64,000 nucleotides of DNA from Alistipes sp. (GCF_020026455.1 NZ_JAHHQJ010000001.1:62001-126000), one strand, 5' to 3'. Numbered from the stretch's first letter, positions 53,428 through 62,014 are shown. Program-made: numbers and translations. The notes: generated by a model from the sequence alone, not told the origin.

Positions 53428-53458
53428 CAAAATTAAACTTATTTTTTGGGAAAACAAA
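53428..53458 (-). promoter_or_regulatory. Promoter of the phosphoesterase-SusCD operon
   Basis: On the reverse strand TTTG (53458-53455), 19 bases, TAATTTTG (53435-53428), an exact consensus. Transcription near 53421 gives a leader of about 247 bases. Confidence 0.8.
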
Positions 53459-53700
53459 ATGGAGGGGCTTTTCCCTGCAAATAAAAAATTTTAAATTTTA
53501 GAAATGCTTTCTTTGGAAGATTTATTGTTTTTCTTTTCGCCTGCTTTTAGTTTTCTTTTGATATAAAATAATTGCGAAACGAAATGATCGGTGGGGCGGA
53601 CGTCTTTTCGGTGACGCCCGGTCGGAAAAAGGGGTGTTGCAAGAGGGTGTTGCCCCGGGGCGGGGCGTTTTGGGGACGGGAAGGGTTTTTCGGTCCGGCG

Positions 53701-53781
53701 GGCTTTGAGGCCGGGACCTTTGGGTCCGGGGAGATGCTTTGGATCCGGGAGCTTTGAGGTCGGGTGTTTGGGGATTCGGGG
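53701..53781 (+). repeat. Five degenerate 15-16-base tandem units
   Basis: Consecutive units share the core CTTTGRRKYCGGG: at 53701, 53717, 53737, 53752 and 53767. Each differs from its neighbours at several positions. They lie between the SusCD promoter and the terminator of the upstream reverse-strand operon, and look like a decayed minisatellite. Confidence 0.65.
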
Positions 53782-53783
53782 GC

Positions 53784-53809
53784 AAAAAAAAGACTCCCGC
53801 GAGGAGAGT
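53784..53809 (-). terminator. Intrinsic terminator of the rlmH-to-DUF2156 operon
   Basis: On the reverse strand ACTCTCC and GGGAGT form an imperfect stem (one bulged base) around a TCGC-type loop, followed by C and eight T residues. It lies seven bases past the stop of the DUF2156-GNAT gene. Confidence 0.7.
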
Positions 53810-53816
53810 TTCGAAT

Positions 53817-55202
53817 TTACGAGAGCCAGGTGGCGGTGAGTTGTTCCGGAAGCGGATCCGAGGGGTTGCGGCGCCAGATCATCGCCCGATCGGCGGCCGC
53901 ATCGCCCGTGCCAAAGTCGAAGCGGTCTGCGGAAACAAAGCGGGTCGGAATGTCGTCGGCAAATCCGAAGCCTCCGTAAAATTCGCGGAGCCACTCCTTG
54001 CCGGGTGTCGGGATGAGGAAGGCTGCATCGTCGCCGCGGTCCGCGATGAGTCGCATGGCTTCGCCCATCAGCTGCGACGCAAGGCCGCGTCCCCGGAATG
54101 CAGGGTCCGTCGCCACCCCGTAAATATAGGTCGTGCGGCCCAGTTCCGTCCGGAACGGCAGGAGGTGGAGCATCGCTGCCATGCGCCCGTCGGCCTCGGC
54201 CGTCAGCATCCGGCGGCGGGAGTAATAGCGCATGATGAACGAATCGGCGAACTCTTCGTCGTCGCCGAAGGCCTTCATCCAAAGCTCTTTGCAGGCCAAT
54301 TCGTCGGGGTGCATGCAGATCGCCGTGAATTTGTGCTGCAGGAATGCCGGGTGGTAGGAGAGTTTGGCCTGCCGCAGGCCGTCCAGTCCGAGGTCCTCCT
54401 CGCGGTTGATCAGCGTGAAACGCTCGGGGAGGTGCTGCGCAAAGAGTTTGTTGATGATCGTGAAGGCTCCGGAAAACTCCGTGTCGGCCTTCTCTACATG
54501 GGTGTCGAAGGTGTGGTCGTTGACCGCCGATCCGTAGGTGAAGGCGGCGAGGCGGTCGCCGACATAGATGCATCCGCCGATCAGGCCCAGTTCTTCGAAG
54601 TGTTCGAAGGCCCGTTGCATGGCCCGCTGCTCGGCGCACAACTCCGAGGTGTGGCCCTCATGGGCCTTGCGCCATTCGCGTTCGAGGGCCATGCACTCCT
54701 CGAAGCGGTCGGGCGTCAGCCGCTCGTAGCGGTAGTCGGGATATTCGGCCGTGAAGCGGTTGATGTGGTTGCGCTTGGGCTGGTAGCGGCGCCCGGGGAG
54801 GTTGCGCAGATCGTCGGCCGTGTAGACGTAGTCCTCCAGCGCGCGGTCCGACTCGAATGCGAAATGGCAGGGAACGGTCCGGCGGATCGTCTCGCGGCCC
54901 TGGTCCGTCAGCCCGATGATCCGCAGCCGCTGTCCGTGGGCGTGGGCATCCTGGCGCAGGAGGGGCAGGATCGGGCCGAAGTCGCCCTCGCCGACGGGCT
55001 GCATGTAGCCGATGCGTTCGCCGCCGTCGATCCGGAAGCGGATCACCAGAAATCCGTCGATCTCGGCCCATGCACTGTGGAACACCTCCTGCCAGCAGTA
55101 CATGTTGGCGAAAGCGAGGTCGCAGTTGCAGATGTCCGAGGGCATGGTATAACGCTCAATGGCCGCCCGGTCTTCGAGACGTACGGGTTGGAATTCAATC
55201 AT
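53817..55202 (-). CDS. DUF2156 domain fused to a GNAT acetyltransferase
   Basis: A 461-residue two-part protein. Residues 1-300 match the DUF2156 family (the C-terminal catalytic-like domain of phosphatidylglycerol lysyltransferase MprF, itself a double GNAT fold): YTMPSDICNCDLAFANMYCW, KRNHINRF, INREEDLGLDGLRQAKLSYHP. Residues about 310-440 form a separate GNAT domain with YGVATDPAFRGRGLASQLMGEAM (R-G-R-G-L-A acetyl-CoA motif) and EFYGGFGF. No membrane segments are present. It overlaps the end of the LTA-synthase-like gene by eight bases. A role in aminoacyl or acyl transfer to an envelope component is possible, but the acceptor is unknown. Confidence 0.85.
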   Translation of the reverse strand: MIEFQPVRLEDRAAIERYTMPSDICNCDLAFANMYCWQEVFHSAWAEIDGFLVIRFRIDGGERIGYMQPVGEGDFGPILPLLRQDAHAHGQRLRIIGLTDQGRETIRRTVPCHFAFESDRALEDYVYTADDLRNLPGRRYQPKRNHINRFTAEYPDYRYERLTPDRFEECMALEREWRKAHEGHTSELCAEQRAMQRAFEHFEELGLIGGCIYVGDRLAAFTYGSAVNDHTFDTHVEKADTEFSGAFTIINKLFAQHLPERFTLINREEDLGLDGLRQAKLSYHPAFLQHKFTAICMHPDELACKELWMKAFGDDEEFADSFIMRYYSRRRMLTAEADGRMAAMLHLLPFRTELGRTTYIYGVATDPAFRGRGLASQLMGEAMRLIADRGDDAAFLIPTPGKEWLREFYGGFGFADDIPTRFVSADRFDFGTGDAAADRAMIWRRNPSDPLPEQLTATWLS

Positions 55203-57105
55203 TTGCCGTATAGCTCTTTTTTTCGATATGGGTATAATATTGCTGGATCAGGGCCTGAAAATTTCGGGCCAAAGTGTCGGCGGCCGGGGTCGCCCGACAC
55301 TCCTGTATCTCCATGTCCGAATCGTCGAGCACGACCGCGCCTTCGTCGGTCAATGCGCGGAACCGTCCGTCGTAGCTGACCGACCAGCGGGGCCGCTGCG
55401 GTTCGTTCAGCACGTCGCGTCCGAATGCGAAATAGGGTTCCCGGTTGCCCGTGAGTCCCAGCAGGGTGGGCATGATGTCCAGTTGCTGCGTGACCTCGCC
55501 GATCTGGCCCTGCAGGGCTCCGTCGGGGGTGTAGATGAAGCCGATGATGTGCATGTTGCCGGGCCAGGAGCGTGTCTCCTCCGCAAATTTCTCCGACGAG
55601 ACGTGGTCGGCGACGAAGACGAAGATCGTGCGGCGGAACCACTCCTCGGCGCTGAAGCGTTCGAAGAAGAGCCGGAATGCCCGGTCGTCGTAGGCCACGC
55701 CCTTGTGAATCCGGGTGTAGCCCTCGGGCAGCGTCGCGGCATACTTCTCGGGGACGACGAACGGGTGGTGTGACGAGAGGGTAAACAGTGCGGCAAAGAA
55801 GGGTTCGGGCATTGCCGCCAGCTCCTCGCCGGTGAATTGCAGGAACTCTTCGTCCCAGATGCCCCAGTAGCCGTCGAAATCGTCCGTGCCGTGTTTCGCC
55901 TCGTAGTCCTCGCGGCTCACGAGACGGTCGACACCCGCCGAACGGGCATAGGCTCCGAAGCCCATCGAGCCGCGTTCCGAACCGCAGAAGAAGGCCGTTT
56001 CATAGCCCTTGTCGGCCAGCATGGCGGGCAGCTGGCGGCTCTTGCCCAGCGACTGGGGCATCAGCACGAAGGGGGTGCGGAACGAGGGGATGCTTCCCAG
56101 CACCGAAGGCATGGCCTGGATGGACCGTGTGCCGTTGGCATACATCCGTTTAAAGGCCAGTCCGTTGCGCATCAGCGAGTCGAGGAAGGGTGTGAAGCCC
56201 TTTTCCGGCAGGTCGGCGTAGAGTTCCGGATGGAGGTAGGCGGAGTGTTCGGCCGACATGCTCTCCATGATGAAAATCATGACGTTGCGGCCCGTGAGGT
56301 CGACGGCGACACTGTCGGCGGGCCGGTGCACGGGCGTGAACTGCCGCGCCAGCTCCCCGGGGGTGAATGTTTTCCGGTATTTGATCCCTCCGGCGTTTCC
56401 GATGGTGCGCAGGATGCAGAACGGGTTGCTCAGGATCAGATTGGCCTTGCCGCTGTCCGCCGTGTAGAGCGTGGCGTTGGAAAGGGTGATAGGGCGCGTC
56501 ATGCGGGTCATGCCGCCGCGCATTCCGGCGATGCTCAGCCCCGCCGCGAGGGCGAAGATGACCGTGCTGCCGGCATAGTAGACCCAGCCGTGGCTGAACA
56601 TGCTTTCCTCGCGCGTCCGGCGGCGGTAACCCCACGCCAGCAGCGCCACGAGGCCCGCCCACAGCAATACCAGGTACCAGTTTTCGGCCATGAATTTCCC
56701 GGCCAGCTGCAGCGAGTTGTCGTTGTCGGCGAAGAAGATTTCGTCGGCCGTGAACCGCTTCTGCGTGTAGCGGAAATAGACCGTGTCGGCAAGGTTTGCA
56801 GCCGCGACCAGCACGGCGTTGACGATCACATAGTACCAGAACAGCATGCCCCGGTACCAGCGCCGTTCGCGCAGGTGCAGGGGCAGGAGCGAGAGCAGGA
56901 TGAACACGCCGTTGGCATAGACGATCGACGCGGTGTCGAATTTCAGCGCCCCGACGGCGAGATGGCCCAGTTCACTCCATACCGGCGGACTGAGCAGCAC
57001 GGCGTTGTAGGCCCAGAATGCCACCCTGCAGAGCATCAGCACCACGTAGAGCAGTGCGATGCGCCACACGAGCAGAGCCGGCGGTGTATGGAGCAGGCGC
57101 TTCAT
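55195..57105 (-). CDS. LTA-synthase-like phosphoglycerol transferase (alkaline phosphatase superfamily)
   Basis: A 636-residue inner-membrane enzyme. About five N-terminal membrane segments (residues 10-190) are followed by a sulfatase-type extracellular domain. Likely active-site residues are E281 (FIMESMSAEHS), the nucleophile T326 in YANGTRSIQAMPS, and D500-H501 in FVADHVSSE, as in LtaS and MdoB/OpgB relatives. LtaS polymerises glycerol phosphate from phosphatidylglycerol. In Bacteroidetes, which lack lipoteichoic acid, the family more likely decorates a periplasmic or surface glycan. It starts three bases after nadC and overlaps the DUF2156-GNAT gene. Confidence 0.9.
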   Translation of the reverse strand: MKRLLHTPPALLVWRIALLYVVLMLCRVAFWAYNAVLLSPPVWSELGHLAVGALKFDTASIVYANGVFILLSLLPLHLRERRWYRGMLFWYYVIVNAVLVAAANLADTVYFRYTQKRFTADEIFFADNDNSLQLAGKFMAENWYLVLLWAGLVALLAWGYRRRTREESMFSHGWVYYAGSTVIFALAAGLSIAGMRGGMTRMTRPITLSNATLYTADSGKANLILSNPFCILRTIGNAGGIKYRKTFTPGELARQFTPVHRPADSVAVDLTGRNVMIFIMESMSAEHSAYLHPELYADLPEKGFTPFLDSLMRNGLAFKRMYANGTRSIQAMPSVLGSIPSFRTPFVLMPQSLGKSRQLPAMLADKGYETAFFCGSERGSMGFGAYARSAGVDRLVSREDYEAKHGTDDFDGYWGIWDEEFLQFTGEELAAMPEPFFAALFTLSSHHPFVVPEKYAATLPEGYTRIHKGVAYDDRAFRLFFERFSAEEWFRRTIFVFVADHVSSEKFAEETRSWPGNMHIIGFIYTPDGALQGQIGEVTQQLDIMPTLLGLTGNREPYFAFGRDVLNEPQRPRWSVSYDGRFRALTDEGAVVLDDSDMEIQECRATPAADTLARNFQALIQQYYTHIEKKSYTAND

Positions 57106-57108
57106 GCT

Positions 57109-57963
57109 TTATTCGCAGGCTTTCAGCGACATGTCGAGCGACTTGATCTGGTGCGTCAGTGCGCCCACCGAGATGAAGTCGACGCCGCATTGGGCGTAGT
57201 CGCGCATCGTGTCGAGGGTGATGCCGCCGCTCGATTCGGTCTGGCAGCGTCCGGCAACCTTTTCGACCGCCTTGCGGGTCATTTCGGGCGTGAAGTTGTC
57301 GAACATGATGCGGTCGACGCCGCCCGCCGCGAACACCTCGTCGATGTCCTCCAGCGTGCGGACCTCGCACTCGATGGGGATCGTCTTGCCCCTGGCCGCG
57401 AGGTATTCGCGCACTCCCTCGATGGCGGGACGGATGCCGCCGGCGAAGTCGATGTGGTTGTCCTTCAGCAGGATCATGTCGAAGAGACCCATGCGGTGGT
57501 TCTCGCCGCCGCCGATCTTCACGGCCATCTTGTCCAGCACGCGCATGCCGGGGGTGGTCTTGCGTGTGTCGAGGACCTTGGTGTGGAGTCCCTCCAGGCG
57601 CTTGACGTAGACGGCGGTCTGGGTCGCCACGCCGCTCATGCGCTGCATGATGTTCAGCAGGATGCGCTCGGCCTGAAGCAGCGAGCGCAGGCGTCCCGAG
57701 ACGTAGAAGGCCACGTCGCCGGGCGCGACACGGTCTCCGTCGTGCAGGATCTGTTCGAATTTCATTTCCGGATCGAGGCGCTGCAGCACCAGTTCTGCGA
57801 TTTCGATGCCGGCGATCGTGCCTTCCTGCTTGCACAGCAGGCGCATGCGCCCGTGCTCGTCGGCCGGGATGCACGAGAGCGACGTGTGGTCGCCGTCGCC
57901 GATGTCCTCCTTGATACAGAGTTCGATCAATTCATCCACAAAGGGTTTGTATTCGGGTTTCAT
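57109..57963 (-). CDS. nadC: Nicotinate-nucleotide pyrophosphorylase (carboxylating), quinolinate phosphoribosyltransferase
   Basis: The third step of de novo NAD synthesis, quinolinate plus PRPP to NaMN. 284 residues. DIGDGDHTSLSCIP is the typical N-terminus, RILLNIMQRMSGVATQT the substrate helix, LDTRKTTPGMR the conserved Arg/Lys segment, and GGGENHRMGLFDMILLKDNH is a family signature. nadA and nadB are not in the window. It sits inside a reverse-strand operon of envelope-related genes, 12 bases after the DUF4840-like gene. Confidence 0.96.
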   Translation of the reverse strand: MKPEYKPFVDELIELCIKEDIGDGDHTSLSCIPADEHGRMRLLCKQEGTIAGIEIAELVLQRLDPEMKFEQILHDGDRVAPGDVAFYVSGRLRSLLQAERILLNIMQRMSGVATQTAVYVKRLEGLHTKVLDTRKTTPGMRVLDKMAVKIGGGENHRMGLFDMILLKDNHIDFAGGIRPAIEGVREYLAARGKTIPIECEVRTLEDIDEVFAAGGVDRIMFDNFTPEMTRKAVEKVAGRCQTESSGGITLDTMRDYAQCGVDFISVGALTHQIKSLDMSLKACE

Positions 57964-57975
57964 GGTATCGGGTAT

Positions 57976-58512
57976 TTATTCTTTGATAATCAGTTTGCCT
58001 TCGTATTCCACACGGTAGGTTCCCAGTCTGGGGACGTTGCAGACGAAGCTGACGCGGCAGTTGACACCGTCGATCGATCCTTTGACTTCGGTGAGCGTGT
58101 AGGCCGGCATGGGCTGGTAGTTGTATCCGCCGTCGGCGCCGGGCAGCTTGACTTCGGGAACGATGCTCGCCTGGGAGAAGGTGATCGAATTGCCCCTGCC
58201 CGTGTAGGGTGTGTGCGGAAGCATCATCTCGAGGGGCGGCATGGCGGCTGCAAAGCGCGTTTTGTGCATGTAGAGGGAGAAATGGTCCGAACCGCCCGCA
58301 AACTCGAAATAGGCTTCGTTGTCGGTGTAGGTGCTGTTTTGCTGTGCTTCGGTGACCGTTGCCACGCCGTAGAAATGCATGTTGACGCCCTGCAGGTCTC
58401 CGTTGACAATGCCTTCGTTGGTCGAGGCGTAGCGGATTTTGGGCGAGCCGTCGTCATCGTTGCAGGCTGCAAATGCGGCCGTGGCCAGCAGCAGGAAGAG
58501 GAATTTTTTCAT
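57976..58512 (-). CDS. DUF4840-like lipoprotein (178 aa)
   Basis: A small lipoprotein with a signal peptide ending in AAFAAC (Cys17) and a mature part predicted as beta-rich, in which NGDLQGVNMHFYGVATVTEAQQ and the calycin-like ending YRVEYEGKLIIKE stand out. This looks like the DUF4840 group of Bacteroidetes; the assignment is tentative. It is located 12 bases after a TonB-dependent receptor gene and may be its accessory. Function unknown. Confidence 0.75.
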   Translation of the reverse strand: MKKFLFLLLATAAFAACNDDDGSPKIRYASTNEGIVNGDLQGVNMHFYGVATVTEAQQNSTYTDNEAYFEFAGGSDHFSLYMHKTRFAAAMPPLEMMLPHTPYTGRGNSITFSQASIVPEVKLPGADGGYNYQPMPAYTLTEVKGSIDGVNCRVSFVCNVPRLGTYRVEYEGKLIIKE

Positions 58513-58524
58513 GCGTTGGTGTTT

Positions 58525-60822
58525 TTAGATGGTTATATTCAGGGTGATGCCGAAGGTGCGGGGCCGTCCGCGCTGGACGAACTCGTTGCCGATCGACTTG
58601 AAATAGAAGACGTCGTAGTGCGCTCCCCCGAGGTTGCGGCCCCAGATGTCGAGCGAATAGCGGCTGTGCTCAAGGCGCACGGAGGCATCCACTAACGCAT
58701 AGAAAGGTTGCGAAAGCGTGTTCTCCTCGTTCCACCGGATGGGGCCCGTGCCGCGGATCCCGGCCTGCAGGACCACGTCGCCGAGCCACCTGACGCCCGT
58801 GGGCAGGGTCCATGTCGCCCCGGTTGCAAGCGTGTGCTGCGGGGCGTAGGGGATGCGGTTGCCCTTGTAGCTGACGCGCACGGGGATGCCCTCGGCGTCC
58901 TTTGCGGTGGTCTCGAATTTAAGGAACCGGGCGTCGGTATAGCCGTAGGCCAGGTTGATTTCCAACTGCCGCCACGGCGAGACCCGTAGCGCCGCTTCGG
59001 CTCCGAGGCTGCGTGTGCGGCCCGCGTTGGTCATCATGCGGCCCGTGGCCTTGCCCGGGGGGAAGACCGTGAGCTGCTGGTCGCGGACGTCGATGCAGAA
59101 CAGCGCGAAGTCGCCCCGCACGGCGCCGTCCATGCACGAAAAATGGCCGCCCAGTTCGTAGTTCCAGCTGTATTCGGGTTTGTAGGACATGATGTCGGGC
59201 TCTTCGTAGGGGATTCCCGAAACCATCTGCCATTTGATTTTCTCCTGCAGGATGTCCGAGAACATCTGCGTATTGAATCCTCCGGCCTTGTAGCCCCGGG
59301 CTATGGACACATAGAGATTGCGCATCTCGTCGAAGCGGTACATCGCCGTGAACTTCGGGAGGATCTCGGTATAGGAGTGGGCTATTTCGTTGGTTTGGTC
59401 GATGTCGATGTCGAGGGGAAACGGAGCTCCGCCGTTGACGCTGAGCTGGTAGTTCATCCGGGCTTTGCTGTGGTAGCGCAGCCGCGTGCGTTCGTAGTCG
59501 GCGCGTATGCCGGCCGTGATCTGCCAGCGGCCCAGCGTAAAGCGGGATTCGTGGTAGAGCGCCGCGCCGTATGAGGGCATGCGGAAATCGGAGTAGAGCG
59601 GCAGCCTGTCGGCATCCATCGCGTAGACCAGATCGGGAGAGGCATTGGCGTTTTTGAGAATCAGCTCCTCGATGCCCTTCCGTTTGAAATGCACCGGGGC
59701 GTCCATCACGCCGTGGCGGTAGAATCCGAAGGCCCCGAACAGCCATCCGTAGCGGCGTCCGTCGTGCGACCGGAAGACGAGCTCCTCGGTGAGGGCATGC
59801 TCGCGCCGGGACTGCCGGAGTGTGAACCAGGATTCGGGCGTGAAATCCTGATCGAGCGTCATCTCGTCGTCGGAGTATTGGTACGAGGTGATCGACGAGA
59901 CGGAGTAGTTCGCGGCGTCGTAGCGCACGCTCAGCCCGTCGCTGAAGGTCTTGCGGCGGTAGCCCGACGGGTCGTTGTAGCTGATCTGGCCCTTGCGGAT
60001 GACGGTCTGGCCGTCGCGTACGATATCCTCGCCGGCATAGGCATAGGGGTAGCCGCCCTGATCGAGCGACGAGAACGTGAAGGTGTTGTCGATGTGCACG
60101 CCCCGGCCGTTGCGCCACTGCATTTTCCAGCGTCCTCCGCACATGCGTTCCCAGTCGCATTTTTTGCCCGTAAAGTCGTTGTCGAAGAACCCGCCCGTGT
60201 GGGTGTAATAGCCCGTTACGGCCATGCCGAAGTCGGGCGAGAACTTGTAGTAGGACGATGCCCGGAAGCGGTAGGAGTCCCCGCTGCCATACTCGGCCGT
60301 CAGCCGCACCCCCTCGTAGGTGAGCGGCGAGCGGGTGTAGACGTTCACCACGCCGCCCATCGTGTTGCGGCCGTAGAGCATCGACTGGGGGCCGCGCAGG
60401 ACCTCGATGCGTTCGGCGTCGGCCAGCTCCGTGTCGAAGTTGTCCTTGTTCAGCACTGGGACGTTGTCGATGTTAAGCCCGATGGCCGGCTGGTCGATGC
60501 GCGCCCCGAGGCCCCGTATGTAGATCGACGAGGTCATGCGCGAGCCGTAGTCCGGGGCATGGAAGTTGGGAACCGTCTGCGAGAGATTTTTCACCGCTCC
60601 GATATGGCCGCGTTCGATGGCGCGGCTGCCGACGATCGACGTTGCGACGGGCTGCGAACGCAGCACGAAGCCGTGCTTGATGGCCGTCACCTGCACCTTG
60701 TCCACCACGATCACCGTGTCGGCCGTCTCCGTGTCCGGTGTCGGGCCGTTGCCGCCCGTGGTGCCGCCCGCGGCCGCGGAGGCCACCAGCAACAGAGGTA
60801 TGACGAGCGATTTGCGGAGCAT
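58525..60822 (-). CDS. TonB-dependent receptor (non-SusC type)
   Basis: A 765-residue outer-membrane receptor with a signal peptide from MLRKSLVIPL. The TonB box region (DTVIVVDKVQVTAIK) precedes a plug domain with VKNLSQTVPNFHAPDYGSRM, YIRGLGARIDQPAIGLNIDNVPVLN and ERIEVLRGPQSMLYGRNTMGGVVNVYT. The barrel shows the usual YTEILPKFTAMYRFD and ends in RTFGITLNITI. No SusD partner is adjacent. Such receptors take up iron chelates, cobalamin or other small ligands; nothing here decides which. A weak reverse-strand box TTACTTTG (60854-60847) may be a promoter, otherwise it is read from rlmH. Confidence 0.92.
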   Translation of the reverse strand: MLRKSLVIPLLLVASAAAGGTTGGNGPTPDTETADTVIVVDKVQVTAIKHGFVLRSQPVATSIVGSRAIERGHIGAVKNLSQTVPNFHAPDYGSRMTSSIYIRGLGARIDQPAIGLNIDNVPVLNKDNFDTELADAERIEVLRGPQSMLYGRNTMGGVVNVYTRSPLTYEGVRLTAEYGSGDSYRFRASSYYKFSPDFGMAVTGYYTHTGGFFDNDFTGKKCDWERMCGGRWKMQWRNGRGVHIDNTFTFSSLDQGGYPYAYAGEDIVRDGQTVIRKGQISYNDPSGYRRKTFSDGLSVRYDAANYSVSSITSYQYSDDEMTLDQDFTPESWFTLRQSRREHALTEELVFRSHDGRRYGWLFGAFGFYRHGVMDAPVHFKRKGIEELILKNANASPDLVYAMDADRLPLYSDFRMPSYGAALYHESRFTLGRWQITAGIRADYERTRLRYHSKARMNYQLSVNGGAPFPLDIDIDQTNEIAHSYTEILPKFTAMYRFDEMRNLYVSIARGYKAGGFNTQMFSDILQEKIKWQMVSGIPYEEPDIMSYKPEYSWNYELGGHFSCMDGAVRGDFALFCIDVRDQQLTVFPPGKATGRMMTNAGRTRSLGAEAALRVSPWRQLEINLAYGYTDARFLKFETTAKDAEGIPVRVSYKGNRIPYAPQHTLATGATWTLPTGVRWLGDVVLQAGIRGTGPIRWNEENTLSQPFYALVDASVRLEHSRYSLDIWGRNLGGAHYDVFYFKSIGNEFVQRGRPRTFGITLNITI

Positions 60823-60898
60823 GTATGGGTTGCGGTTATCGAGGGACAAAGTAACGGTTTTATTTCGGACGGTGCAATCCTAATTTATGAGGAGAGGT

Positions 60899-61474
60899 TC
60901 ACATCCCGTCGGGATCGACATAGCCCGCCGCGAGGGCGTAGACCACCAGTCCGGCGGCGGAGCGTATGCCGAGCTTCTCCATGATGTTGCGGCGGTGGGA
61001 GATCACGGTTGTCAGGCCGATTTCCAGCCGGTCGGCGATCTGTTTGTTGAGCAGCCCGCCGGCGATGAGCGTTAGCACCTCGACCTCGCGCTCCGTGAGC
61101 GGCTGTGCGGCCTGCGGCTGTGCGGGCAGGGTGTGCTCCGGACGGTGGACGCTGTGTTGCAGGCGCATGAGCGAGCACACGAAACGCTCCTCGTCGGCCT
61201 GCACGTCGATGCAGTGCATCCCGGCGGGGTTCTGTCCGTTGGTGAGGACGATGGTCCGGTGGCTGTGGGCGCGGAAGAAGACGTTGTGCGCCGCGAAGAG
61301 CTGCGCCGTGACGAAGTAATGGATGAACCGCCCCGGATCGGCCTTCGCGAAGGACTGAAAATCGCCGAACAGCTCCACGTCGGCGGCCGGGGCCGCTTTT
61401 TCGAGGATGGAGCGCAACCCCACGCCAACGAGGACGTTGGCCGTCAGGACGGCTATGGCGGGGCGCGGCATCAT
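60899..61474 (-). CDS. LuxR-type regulator with a degenerate receiver domain
   Basis: A 191-residue protein. The C-terminal LuxR/FixJ helix-turn-helix is clear (residues 125-183: LTEREVEVLTLIAGGLLNKQIADRLEIGLTTVISHRRNIMEKL). The N-terminal half has the length of a receiver, but it lacks the acidic pocket (ITAN in place of DD) and shows no plausible phospho-acceptor Asp near its middle (TIVLTNGQNP). It is probably not controlled by classical phosphorylation. The start overlaps the rlmH stop (ATGATG arrangement), so translation is coupled. Confidence 0.88.
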   Translation of the reverse strand: MMPRPAIAVLTANVLVGVGLRSILEKAAPAADVELFGDFQSFAKADPGRFIHYFVTAQLFAAHNVFFRAHSHRTIVLTNGQNPAGMHCIDVQADEERFVCSLMRLQHSVHRPEHTLPAQPQAAQPLTEREVEVLTLIAGGLLNKQIADRLEIGLTTVISHRRNIMEKLGIRSAAGLVVYALAAGYVDPDGM

Positions 61475-61944
61475 TCGTGGTGGTAGGGTTCGTTGTTGAG
61501 GATGGTGAAGGCCCGGTAGATCTGCTCGGCGAAGATGGCCCGCACGATCTGGTGGGAGAAGGTCATGCGCGAGAGCGAGAGTTTGCAGTCGGCGCGCGCG
61601 TAGACCTCGTCCGAGAAGCCGTAGGGGCCTCCTATGACCAGCACCAGGCGTTTCACGCCGCTGTTCAGACGCTTCTGGAGCCACAGGGCGAACTCCACCG
61701 AGCGGTATTCCTGGCCGCGTTCGTCGAGCAGCGCAACGAAGTCGCCGTCGGCAAGCTGGCGCAGGATGGCTTCGCCTTCGGCCGTGCGCTGCTGTCGGAC
61801 GCTCATGCTTTTGGTGTTGCGCACGTCGGGCAGCGTGGTGAGGGCGAACCGGCAATAGTGGTTCACGCGCCGGGCATACAGCTCCACCAGCGCGGCGATC
61901 TCTTTCGAGTCGGTTTTTCCTATGACGATCAGCTCTATGGTCAT
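61471..61944 (-). CDS. rlmH: 23S rRNA (pseudouridine1915-N3)-methyltransferase RlmH
   Basis: A SPOUT-class methyltransferase acting on helix 69 of 23S rRNA. 157 residues from MTIELIVIGK. The knot region VIGGPYGFSDEVYARADCKLSLS and the C-terminal MTFSHQIVRAIFAEQIYRAFTILNNEPYHHE are near-identical to the family consensus. It heads a reverse-strand operon that continues with a regulator and probably the TonB receptor. Confidence 0.97.
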   Translation of the reverse strand: MTIELIVIGKTDSKEIAALVELYARRVNHYCRFALTTLPDVRNTKSMSVRQQRTAEGEAILRQLADGDFVALLDERGQEYRSVEFALWLQKRLNSGVKRLVLVIGGPYGFSDEVYARADCKLSLSRMTFSHQIVRAIFAEQIYRAFTILNNEPYHHE

Positions 61945-61982
61945 TGTGTAGCGCCTGTGCGGCGGTCGGGCTCGGCCCGGCG

Positions 61983-62014
61983 CAAAGATAGCCTTTTTAT
62001 TCGGTTCGGGCAAA
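61983..62014 (-). promoter_or_regulatory. Promoter of the rlmH operon
   Basis: Reverse strand: TTTG (62014-62011), 20 bases, TATCTTTG (61990-61983). It is an exact match, with the transcription start expected near 61976, about 30 bases before the rlmH start codon. Confidence 0.8.

Larger units (their letters stand above)
53175..53816. other. Long intergenic region: promoter and 5' leader of the SusCD operon, plus degenerate repeats
   Basis: This 642-bp gap holds a 5' leader of nearly 250 bases for the phosphoesterase gene (with the palindrome CCGGAAATTTCCGG near 53248 and a GGGAC/GTCCC hairpin), the promoter at 53428-53458, an AT-rich block, a G-rich degenerate repeat (53701-53781) and a terminator for the next reverse-strand gene. 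No gene is supported. A leader this long in front of a SusCD operon could hold post-transcriptional control. Confidence 0.6.

Noticed and set aside
53701..53781. CRISPR-like array
   Set aside because: Units are directly abutting, only 15-16 bases long and diverged, with no spacers and no cas genes in the window.
53491..53785. Proline/lysine-rich short proteins on the reverse strand from the G-rich repeat
   Set aside because: The reading is a by-product of the degenerate repeat and the frame lies downstream of an operon terminator without a start signal.
55837..58695. A 952-codon forward frame opposite the LTA-synthase-like gene, nadC and the DUF4840-like gene
   Set aside because: It crosses three recognised reverse-strand genes and has no family-like motif.
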